The position numbers were made by a program, and so were the translations under genes. From Bacillota bacterium (GTDB taxonomy: Bacteria; Bacillota; Clostridia; Oscillospirales; Ruminococcaceae), in NCBI GenBank assembly GCA_023451415.1, contig JAEXZK010000240.1:1-5364 (forward strand): 5,364 bases of DNA. The letters run 5' to 3'. The notes beneath the pieces are model-generated. The model was not told the origin of the DNA, ran no database searches, and saw only the letters and a list, made by a program, of their open reading frames with translations. Below are positions 1-5,344 of the stretch, one piece after another (position 1 is the stretch's first letter; every line of letters starts with the position of its first letter).

Positions 1-1
1 C

Positions 2-628
2 CTGATCCTGGCGGCCTGCCTCCCCATGAAGCCAAAAATCCGGCGGAGGCTCCTCCGGCTGGGCGCTCTGACGGCGGTGGTAGTCTGTCTGATCTTTTCT
101 TTCCGTCAGTGGGGGAGCGTCCTCATCGCAGCCAATCCGGAGGGCCGGTCCCTCTCCGTCACCAAGGACAGCCGCACCTTTTTGGTCTATGACGATACGG
201 ATCGTGATGGTTATGACGCCAGGATGCTCACCGGGATGCTGACCCGGGCGGGGCTCGGCCCGCCCGAGACCGGCCTGCCCTTCCGGGGCGGCGTGATCGC
301 CTCCGCCCCGGTGGAAGAACGGCTCCCGGGCATCCGGGCAGGGATGCCCCACGCTTATGCCACCCTGGTGGAGGTGGGCGGCATAAAACTGCTGAAATTC
401 TGGGCAGGGTATGATATAATAAACCAGTATGATTCCCAGGCGCTTTGGCAGGAGGCGGATATCATCGCCGACCTGGATTGGAACCTCTATGCCAGAAACC
501 CGGAGATCACTGTCATCCGGCGGCGGGACGGCGACCAGTTTGCCCTCCTGCCCCGGGAATTGATCCAGGAAGGAGGCGGTGGCCATGCAGCTGCAAAATC
601 CAAAAAAGCTGGGGGAAGAGCTCCTTAA
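2..628 (+). CDS. C-terminal part of a membrane protein, possibly a degenerate ComEC tail (5' end outside window)
   Basis: The frame is open to the left edge. The first in-frame ATG, at 26, has no purine-rich ribosome binding site before it, so this is probably the 3' part of a longer gene. Visible are a short hydrophobic stretch (LILAACLP), a basic loop (KPKIRRRLLR) and a hydrophobic segment around residues 20-40. A soluble tail of about 165 residues follows. The tail begins SLSVTKDSRTFLVYDD, loosely like the first strands of the metallo-beta-lactamase-like domain at the end of ComEC, but no HxHxDH metal motif is present. In Bacillus, comEC lies just upstream of holA, as here. The end, rich in Gly, Ala and Lys, overlaps holA. 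The ComEC assignment is inference; an unrelated membrane-anchored protein is equally possible. That a coding region ends here is fairly secure. Confidence 0.6.
   Translation: MILAACLPMKPKIRRRLLRLGALTAVVVCLIFSFRQWGSVLIAANPEGRSLSVTKDSRTFLVYDDTDRDGYDARMLTGMLTRAGLGPPETGLPFRGGVIASAPVEERLPGIRAGMPHAYATLVEVGGIKLLKFWAGYDIINQYDSQALWQEADIIADLDWNLYARNPEITVIRRRDGDQFALLPRELIQEGGGGHAAAKSKKAGGRAP
571..576 (+). promoter_or_regulatory. Ribosome binding site of holA
   Basis: AGGAGG lies inside the end of the preceding gene. It is 8 nt before the ATG at 585 but only 2 nt before the in-frame GTG at 579. This favours the ATG as the holA start. Confidence 0.75.
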
Positions 629-1634
629 GGCTGCCGCTCCGGTGGCCCTCCTGTACGGGGAGGACGGCTACCAGCTGGAGCGTTCCGCCGCGGCCCTGGT
701 CAAGGGTACGGTGGACGCCTTTCCCGACTTCAACCTCTATTCTGTGGACGGCAGGGCCGGGGTGGACATGGACAAGGTGGCCGACTCCGCCCAGAGCCTC
801 CCCTTTATGGCGGAGCGCAGGGCGGTGGTGCTGAACGATCTGGATCTCTCCGCCCTCTCCGGCTCCGATGCGGAAAAACTCTGGCAGCTCCTCCAGGACC
901 CCGTCCCCACCACCCTCTTCCTCATTACAGCCCGCACCGTCCCCCTGGACCTGAAGAAGAAGGGCTCCCGGGGGCAGAAGCTCTTTGACCTCTGCGACAA
1001 GGCGGGTGTGGTCTGCGAATTCCGCAAGCCCGCCCGGGGGGACGCCGCCAAGCTGGCCGCAGCCCTTGCCGCCAGGCAGGGCTGCCGGCTGGATCCGCCC
1101 GAGGGGCTGCTTCTGGCCGAATACTGCGGCTGCGACAGCCTCCGCCTCCGCAACGAGGTGGACAAGCTCTGCGCCTATGCCGGGGAGCAGATCCGCCGGG
1201 AGGACATCCTGCTTCTGGTGGAGCCGGTGGCCGAAGCCCGCATCTTCGACCTGTCCGACCAGATCGTCCGGCGGGACTTCCGGGGCGCCATGGAGGTGGT
1301 GGACCGCCTCCTCTTCCAGCGGGAGACCCCGGTGGCCATTCTCACCATCCTCACCATGGCCTTTGTGGACATTTACCGCGCCGCCTCCGCCAAGGCCGCC
1401 GGCCTCTCCGAAAAGGACGCCAAGACCGCCTTCGGTTACGGAGGGGGCGGATACCGGTACACCAAAGCCGCGGAAAACCAGCGCCGGGTGGACAGGCGCT
1501 GCCTGGGGGACATCCTGGAAGCCCTGGCCCGGGCGGACCGGGACATGAAAACCGGCGGCATCGATCCCGCCGTGGTCCTGGAGACCGTCATCGCTGAGAT
1601 ATTCCTTATTATGAACAGGAGCGAAGCGTCTTGA
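585..1634 (+). CDS. holA: DNA polymerase III subunit delta (HolA)
   Basis: The product is the clamp-loader delta subunit, which opens the beta sliding clamp so it can be loaded onto primed DNA during replication. At 349 residues it is close to the usual length of about 340. The N-terminal AAA+-like domain begins with LLYGEDGYQLE (about residues 22-32), where the family has a phosphate-loop-like but non-ATP-binding turn. LPFMAERRAVVLND (about 75-88) matches the next conserved block. SLRLRNEVDKLCAYAG near residue 190 matches the family's E-(L/V)-(E/D)-K-L segment. EARIFDLSDQIVRRD begins the C-terminal collar domain. The ATG at 585 was chosen over the GTG at 579 because of the ribosome binding site spacing. 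It overlaps the upstream gene by 44 nt, and its TGA overlaps the next start, so translational coupling is likely. No irregularities were seen. Confidence 0.95.
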   Translation: MQLQNPKKLGEELLKAAAPVALLYGEDGYQLERSAAALVKGTVDAFPDFNLYSVDGRAGVDMDKVADSAQSLPFMAERRAVVLNDLDLSALSGSDAEKLWQLLQDPVPTTLFLITARTVPLDLKKKGSRGQKLFDLCDKAGVVCEFRKPARGDAAKLAAALAARQGCRLDPPEGLLLAEYCGCDSLRLRNEVDKLCAYAGEQIRREDILLLVEPVAEARIFDLSDQIVRRDFRGAMEVVDRLLFQRETPVAILTILTMAFVDIYRAASAKAAGLSEKDAKTAFGYGGGGYRYTKAAENQRRVDRRCLGDILEALARADRDMKTGGIDPAVVLETVIAEIFLIMNRSEAS

Positions 1635-2260
1635 TGAAGGTGGACCTGCCCATCATAGTGGAGGGCAGATACGACAAAAGTAAGCTCAGCTCCCTGGTGG
1701 AGGCGGATATCATCGTCACCGGGGGCTTCCGCATTTACAAGGACCGGGAAAAGCTGGCCCTCATCCGCCGCCTGGCCCAGAGGGACCGGATCATCATCCT
1801 CACCGACAGCGACCGGGCGGGCTTTCAGATCCGGCGGTACATCGCCGGGGCTGTGCCCCCGGACCGGATTGTCCACATTTATATCCCCGAGATCCTGGGC
1901 AAGGAGAAGCGGAAGGCCGCCCCCGGCGCCCAGGGCATCCTGGGGGTGGAGGGCGTCCCCTCCCACATCCTCCGCCGCGCCTTTGAGGAGGCGGGGGTGG
2001 TGGTGGAAAACGCCGGCCAGGCTCCGGCGGCCCCCAACCGCCCCTCAGGTCCGGCCATCACCAAGGCGGATTTGTACGCCCTGGGCTTCTGCGGTGGGGA
2101 GGGCAGCGTCCAGCGGCGGCGGGCCCTCCAGAAGCGGCTGAGCCTGCCCCAGGCCCTCAGCGCCAACGCCCTGCCCGGCGTCCTGAACCGTATTATCACC
2201 CGGGAGGAGCTTTCCGCTCTGGCGGAGGAGCTTTCCCAGGAGCTTGGAGAGGAGGAATGA
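1634..2260 (+). CDS. Toprim/DUF4093 protein, ribonuclease M5-like
   Basis: The N-terminal Toprim domain shows the catalytic glutamate in IIVEGRYDK (Glu10) and the metal-binding pair in LTDSDRAG (Asp58, Asp60). Next comes an M5-like region, with IPEILGKEKR and a GVEGVPSHIL segment resembling the GVEhAspe motif of RnmV. The C-terminal part, ITKADLYALGFCGGEGS through ITREEL, matches DUF4093. RNase M5 trims 5S rRNA precursors; all expected acidic residues are present, so activity on a structured RNA is plausible, but the substrate is inferred. The length of 208 residues fits M5-like proteins. The ATG at 1634 shares its A with the holA TGA. A TTG at 1631 is an alternative start and lies closer to the AGGAG at 1617-1621 (9 nt against 12 nt). 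The M5-like assignment is firm; exact orthology with rnmV is not, since rnmV more usually sits beside ksgA. Confidence 0.88.
   Translation: MKVDLPIIVEGRYDKSKLSSLVEADIIVTGGFRIYKDREKLALIRRLAQRDRIIILTDSDRAGFQIRRYIAGAVPPDRIVHIYIPEILGKEKRKAAPGAQGILGVEGVPSHILRRAFEEAGVVVENAGQAPAAPNRPSGPAITKADLYALGFCGGEGSVQRRRALQKRLSLPQALSANALPGVLNRIITREELSALAEELSQELGEEE
2250..2255 (+). promoter_or_regulatory. Ribosome binding site of the small DUF3006-like gene
   Basis: AGGAGG lies at the end of the Toprim gene, 7 nt before the ATG at 2263. The alternative in-frame ATG at 2257 is only 1 nt away, too close for initiation, so the start is placed at 2263. Confidence 0.7.
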
Positions 2261-2262
2261 TC

Positions 2263-2436
2263 ATGGAGCCCATCCATTACATCGTCCTGCGCATCGACGG
2301 GGATTATGCCCAGCTGGTAACGGCGGACGAGCCTCTGGCCACCCCTTTCCCGGTGGCCCTGGCCCTGCTCCCCGACGGCGTGGGGGAGGGTGACCACCTG
2401 GTGTGGGAGAACCTGGAGTACACCATTCTTCCCTGA
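2263..2436 (+). CDS. Small DUF3006-like protein, 57 residues
   Basis: A small cytoplasmic protein with no signal peptide or membrane segment. It begins MEPIHYIVLRIDGDYAQLV. After a short proline-rich stretch it reads LLPDGVGEGDHLVWENLEYT. This matches the DUF3006 pattern of an N-terminal (D/R)-x-(E/D)-G-(D)-x-A-x-L strand pair followed by LLPeGvkeGD, giving a small beta-barrel-like fold. DUF3006 genes are often found beside ComEC-like or metallo-beta-lactamase genes (general knowledge of the family). Their function is unknown. The gene has a strong ribosome binding site and follows the Toprim stop by 2 nt, so it is almost certainly the last gene of the cluster. The protein family assignment rests on motif recognition only. 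Confidence 0.75.
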   Translation: MEPIHYIVLRIDGDYAQLVTADEPLATPFPVALALLPDGVGEGDHLVWENLEYTILP

Positions 2437-2515
2437 CCGTCCCGGCCCAGGGCTTCCCCGAAAGCGAGAGGGATTGCCGGATTTTCCCCAAGCGGGGATG
2501 AGCGCAAGGCGGAAA

Positions 2516-2539
2516 AAGCCCGGGGGGTCTTCCGGGTTT
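2516..2539 (+). terminator. Terminator-like hairpin after the holA cluster
   Basis: An 8-bp stem pairs AAGCCCGG (2516-2523) with CCGGGTTT (2532-2539), with one G-T pair and an 8-nt loop. A-rich sequence precedes it. The 3' side has TTTCCGGTCTTT rather than a clean T run, so it is a weak intrinsic terminator candidate. Its position, 80 nt after the last gene of the cluster, fits that role. Confidence 0.4.
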
Positions 2540-2557
2540 CCGGTCTTTCCCGCGGCA

Positions 2558-2591
2558 GCCGCCGTCATCTGTAAAAAGACTGCCGCCGTCA
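2558..2591 (+). repeat. Short direct repeat in the intergenic gap
   Basis: GCCGCCGTCA occurs at 2558-2567 and again at 2582-2591, a period of 24 nt. Each copy is followed by an A-rich stretch (GTAAAAAGAC and TTTTAAAAAAC). It may be a regulator binding site or a remnant of tandem duplication. No function can be assigned. Confidence 0.4.
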
Positions 2592-2610
2592 CTTTTAAAA
2601 AACGGTGTTT

Positions 2611-2640
2611 TTGACTTTTAAGCAGATCCCAACCATTTAT
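2611..2640 (+). promoter_or_regulatory. Weak sigma-70-type promoter candidate for the MBOAT-DHHW unit
   Basis: TTGACT at 2611-2616 is a good -35 match. The only -10 candidates are poor: ATTTAT at 2635-2640 with an 18-nt spacer, or TATTAA at 2638-2643 with a 21-nt spacer. The local AT-richness in a GC-rich window and its place after a terminator-like hairpin support a promoter somewhere here. Confidence 0.3.
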
Positions 2641-2645
2641 TAAGA

Positions 2646-2652
2646 AAGGAGG
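2646..2652 (+). promoter_or_regulatory. Strong ribosome binding site that points to an ACG start
   Basis: AAGGAGG is a near-perfect anti-16S match. It sits 8 nt before an in-frame ACG at 2661. No ATG, GTG or TTG lies at a usable distance in this frame. The next GTG in the frame is at 2760, more than 100 nt away. Confidence 0.75.
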
Positions 2653-2660
2653 GCCCCGCC

Positions 2661-4049
2661 ACGCAGATATTTAGTCTGACATTCCTTTTCTTTTTCCTGC
2701 CCCTGACGGCTCTGGTCTACTATGCCGTCCCTCAGCGGTACAAAACCTTTGTCCTTTTTGTGGCCTCCCTGCTTTTTTATGCTTTCCTGCCCAGCCCCTT
2801 CGCGGGGCCTGCTCCTCTGAATCTTATCCCTCTCAACCTGCTTATCATGCTGGCATGCGTCTACTCGGACTATCTGCTGGCCCGGCCCATCTATCTCTAC
2901 GGCAAGGGACGGCCCCAAGCCCGGGCGGCCTTATATTTCTGCGCTGTTAAAAACATCCTTCTTTTTGTGGCGCTGTCCTCGGTGAGCCAGCTGGGCCTGA
3001 TGGCGATGCCGGTGGGGGTGGCCATCTACGCCTTCACCTCCCTGGGATACCTCATCGACCTGTACAACGGCGAGGCCGATCTGATCACCTCCGTCTATGA
3101 TTACGGCCTTTTCTGCTGCTTCTTTGGCAAAATATATGTAGGGCCCGTGGTATCCTGCAACGATTTTATCACCCAGCTGCACCGGCCCTCCCGGCCTTCC
3201 CTCACCAGGATGGGCGGCGGGTTTGTCTGGATCATCCACGGCCTTGCCAAAAAGTTTATCCTGGCCGACAGCATCCTCGTCCTGTCCGGCCAGCTCAAGG
3301 CCATCGATTACACCGAAAAAACCGTATTCTCGGTATGGCTGCTGCTGGTGTGCTATATTTTTGCCGCCTACTTCACCCTGTCGGGATACAGCGATATGGC
3401 CCGGGGCGTGGGCGCTCTCCTGGGGCTGGACCTGCCGGAAAATTTCCACTACCCCCTCCAGGCCGACTCGGTTACCGACTTTTTCTCCCGCTTCAACATC
3501 TCGGCCTACCGCTTTGTCCGCAAATATGTTTACGGCGCCCTGGGTGCGGAGGACAACGGCCCCCTGGCCACCACCCTGAACATCATGCTCATCACCATGC
3601 TCATGGGCCTGTGGTACGGCGTATCGGTAAATTTTCTGGTCTGGGGCGCATCCCTGGGGCTGGTCATCGTCCTGGAGACCGTCTTTGGGGAGAGGTTTCT
3701 TCATCGGGTCCCTCTGCTGCTGCGCAGGCTTTATACCTTCGTCTGCATTGTCATTTCCTTTGTCTGGTTCTCCACCCAGAACCTGAGCCAAGCCTTCTTC
3801 TACCTCCAGACCATGTTCGGCCTGGAGCGCGCCTCTTACGACCTGTTCCCTCCTTCCCTGATAGATGAATACAGCCTTTATCTGGCATCCTCCAACTGGC
3901 TGCTTCTGCTGCTGTGCGCCTTCTTCTGCACCAGCCTCACCAGCCGCACCGCCCGGCGTCTGGGCAGCCGCCGCCCGCTGGCGGCCGGTTTTCTGTCCGT
4001 CTTGTCCAATCTGCTTCTGCTGGCGGTGGTGCTGGCGTTTATGGTTTAG
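2661..4049 (+). CDS. MBOAT-family membrane acyltransferase homologue with replaced catalytic histidines
   Basis: The family moves acyl groups across the cytoplasmic membrane to envelope polymers (AlgI, DltB, PatA type). From the ACG at 2661 the protein has 462 residues, the usual family length, and about ten hydrophobic segments. Residues 2-14 read QIFSLTFLFFFLP, a typical MBOAT N-terminus, so the later GTG at 2760 would remove the first helix. Conserved landmarks follow: FFGKIYVGPVVSCNDF, HGLAKKFILADSI, TLSGYSDMARGVGALLG, LPENFHYPLQADSVTDFF and MGLWYGVSVNFLVWG. The usual WRRWHIS motif is FSRFNIS here, with Asn279 in place of His. The usual GLWHG is GLWYG, with Tyr319 in place of the catalytic His. 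It therefore probably cannot act as a standard acyltransferase. The stop is 11 nt before the DHHW-family gene, its usual partner. Family membership is clear; activity is doubtful. Confidence 0.9.
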   Translation, partial: TQIFSLTFLFFFLPLTALVYYAVPQRYKTFVLFVASLLFYAFLPSPFAGPAPLNLIPLNLLIMLACVYSDYLLARPIYLYGKGRPQARAALYFCAVKNILLFVALSSVSQLGLMAMPVGVAIYAFTSLGYLIDLYNGEADLITSVYDYGLFCCFFGKIYVGPVVSCNDFITQLHRPSRPSLTRMGGGFVWIIHGLAKKFILADSILVLSGQLKAIDYTEKTVFSVWLLLVCYIFAAYFTLSGYSDMARGVGALLGLDLPENFHYPLQADSVTDFFSRFNISAYRFVRKYVYGALGAEDNGPLATTLNIMLITMLMGLWYGVSVNFLVWGASLGLVIVLETVFGERFLHRVPLLLRRLYTFVCIVISFVWFSTQNLSQAFFYLQTMFGLERASYDLFPPSLIDEYSLYLASSNWLLLLLCAFFCTSLTSRTARRLGSRRPLAAGFLSVLSNLLLLAVVLAFMV

Positions 4050-4060
4050 GGGGTGTGGGG

Positions 4061-5197
4061 ATGAAAAAACGTGCTTCCACCATCATCTATATTCTCACCA
4101 TCCTGGCACTCTCCGCCTTTTCTTTCCTGCTCCACCCTGTTTCGGCCAGGACGGCCCTGGCCACGGTGGTCAACCCCGAGCTTTTCGGCTCGGTGATGGA
4201 GGACTTCTTCCAGCACAGCCTGCCTTTTGCCGATACCCTGCGGGACGTCTGCCTCCAGCTGCGGATGGCCGGCGGCGCCGAGGAGTTTGACGGCATCGTC
4301 CTGGCCAACGACGGCCTTATTGAAAACTTTGCTCCCAGCGGGGACAGCTCCCTGCGCAAAGGCAATACCGCCGCGGTGCGCCGGTTTGCCGAGGACAGCG
4401 GCATTCCCACCCACCTGATGATCGTCCCCACAGCCTGCGCCATTTACCAGGAGCAGCTGCCCGCCCGGCTTGATCTTTATAACCAAAAGCGTTTTATTGA
4501 GGAGACCTACCGCTCCCTGTCGGGGCAGGTCACTGCCATCGACGTCTATCCCGCGCTGTACAGCGCCCGTGGGGACTATCTCTATTACCGCAGCGACAGC
4601 CGTCTCACCTCCCTGGGGGGCTACACCGTCTATCAGACCATGGCCAAGCGGCTGGGGCTGACCCCCTACCAGGAATTTTCCCTGGACCGGGTCTCCCACG
4701 ATTTTTACGGCGACCTGTATGACCGCTGGGGATACGGCGGCGTCAAGCCCGACATCATCACCCTGTACCACAACCAGTCGGCAGAGCGGTCCTTTGAGGT
4801 CTATCACTGGGACCGCTATGAGGAGCGCACCTATTACAGCCTCTACCCCGCCGAGGCAGCCGTCTCCGGCGGGGAGGACAGCATCATCCTGGGGGGGCAC
4901 TCGCCCCGGATCGAGATCACCGCCGTAGGCGCGCCCGGCCAGAGCCTTCTGGTGCTGGGGGACCGGGACACCCTCAGCTATCTGCCCTTCCTGGCCCCTC
5001 ATTACAGCAAAATCACCTATCTGGACCTGACGCTGCTCACCCAGTGGGAGATCGAGGACCTCGCGGCCTACGGCTACGACCAGGTGCTCTTTTCCTGTGA
5101 CCTCAGCTCCTACCTTAACACCGATATCTTCTCCCGGGCGGCGGGCATGACCCTCACCGCTCCGGAGGAGCCGGAAGCCCCGCAAAGGGAAGGCTGA
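4061..5197 (+). CDS. DHHW/AlgX-like exported protein with degenerate catalytic motifs
   Basis: The product has 378 residues. An N-terminal hydrophobic segment (about 7-28, with a possible cleavage after VSA at 27-29) indicates export or anchoring outside the membrane. Family landmarks are present: FDGIVLANDGLIENF, THLMIVPTACAIYQEQLP, IDVYPALYSARGDYLYYRS, LTSLGGYTVYQTMAKRLG, HDFYGDLYDRWG and YLPFLAPHYSKITYLDL. Active relatives have DHHW (Asp and His of the triad) and a GDS/KDS serine; in AlgX the triad is Asp174, His176 and Ser269. Here DHHW is DSRL (residues 179-182) and the serine position is Arg302 in LGDRDTLS. Only the Asp remains, so an ester-forming reaction is unlikely. The ATG at 4061 follows a G-rich ribosome binding region; an in-frame GTG at 4055 is less likely. 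It is probably co-transcribed with the MBOAT gene. Confidence 0.88.
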   Translation: MKKRASTIIYILTILALSAFSFLLHPVSARTALATVVNPELFGSVMEDFFQHSLPFADTLRDVCLQLRMAGGAEEFDGIVLANDGLIENFAPSGDSSLRKGNTAAVRRFAEDSGIPTHLMIVPTACAIYQEQLPARLDLYNQKRFIEETYRSLSGQVTAIDVYPALYSARGDYLYYRSDSRLTSLGGYTVYQTMAKRLGLTPYQEFSLDRVSHDFYGDLYDRWGYGGVKPDIITLYHNQSAERSFEVYHWDRYEERTYYSLYPAEAAVSGGEDSIILGGHSPRIEITAVGAPGQSLLVLGDRDTLSYLPFLAPHYSKITYLDLTLLTQWEIEDLAAYGYDQVLFSCDLSSYLNTDIFSRAAGMTLTAPEEPEAPQREG

Positions 5198-5208
5198 GCC
5201 TGACACAT

Positions 5209-5271
5209 AAAACTTCATGCGCCGATGCTGCACTGCGAAAAACATACAAAAGCCTTGCGCATGAAGTTTTT
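5209..5271 (+). terminator. Long-looped perfect inverted repeat after the DHHW gene
   Basis: AAAACTTCATGCGC (5209-5222) pairs perfectly over 14 bp with GCGCATGAAGTTTT (5257-5270), with a 34-nt loop. The 3' arm ends in TTTTT, and the 5' arm begins in AAAA. It starts 12 nt after the stop codon, so it could end transcription in either direction. The long loop and immediate second GCGCATG copy make it also a possible part of the adjacent repeat element. Confidence 0.5.
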
Positions 5272-5300
5272 GCGCATGTGGGGCGTCCCGCCCCACGCGC
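5272..5300. repeat. 29-nt bulged hairpin, copy 1 of a REP/BIME-like pair
   Basis: An outer GCGC/GCGC stem (5272-5275 with 5297-5300) is followed by an unpaired AT at 5276-5277. The inner 8-bp stem pairs GTGGGGCG (5278-5285) with CGCCCCAC (5289-5296) around a TCC loop. The same layout, inverted, recurs at 5312-5340. Confidence 0.65.
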
Positions 5301-5311
5301 TTGAATCGAAA

Positions 5312-5340
5312 GGCCGTGCCGCTGAAAGCGGCACATGGCC
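5312..5340. repeat. 29-nt bulged hairpin, copy 2, inverted relative to copy 1
   Basis: An outer GGCC/GGCC stem (5312-5315 with 5337-5340) encloses an inner stem pairing GTGCCGCT (5316-5323) with AGCGGCAC (5327-5334), loop GAA. The unpaired AT is now on the 3' side at 5335-5336. On the reverse strand the architecture equals copy 1: 4 bp, AT bulge, 8 bp, 3-nt loop. Confidence 0.65.
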
Positions 5341-5344
5341 ATTT

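Noticed and set aside
985..1548. Plus-strand out-of-frame open frames inside holA
   Set aside because: The products are rich in Pro, Ser, Arg and Trp, as expected from frame-shifted GC-rich codons, and have no ribosome binding site of their own.
2437..2660. Possible small gene in the intergenic gap (plus-strand frame 2390-2614)
   Set aside because: It starts inside the DUF3006-like gene without a ribosome binding site, runs through the terminator-like hairpin, and its product shows no family resemblance.
2931..3791. Minus-strand open frame of about 286 codons opposite the MBOAT gene
   Set aside because: The plus strand here encodes clear MBOAT motifs. The antisense product is a hydrophilic Gly/Gln/Asp-rich string typical of the complement of a membrane-protein gene.
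2760..4049. GTG at 2760 as the start of the MBOAT gene
   Set aside because: It would remove the first conserved membrane helix (QIFSLTFLFFFLP) and has no ribosome binding site, while a strong site lies upstream at 2646-2652.
3914..4060. N-terminal extension of the DHHW-like gene back to an ATG at 3914
   Set aside because: It would overlap the MBOAT gene by over 130 nt and give a Pro/Gln/Arg-rich extension before an obvious signal-like segment at the ATG at 4061.
4046..5296. Long minus-strand open frame of about 416 codons opposite the DHHW-like gene
   Set aside because: It is a by-product of high GC and codon bias in the real plus-strand gene. Its translation is low-complexity, rich in Gly, Val and Gln, with no recognisable domain, and it runs through the hairpin region.
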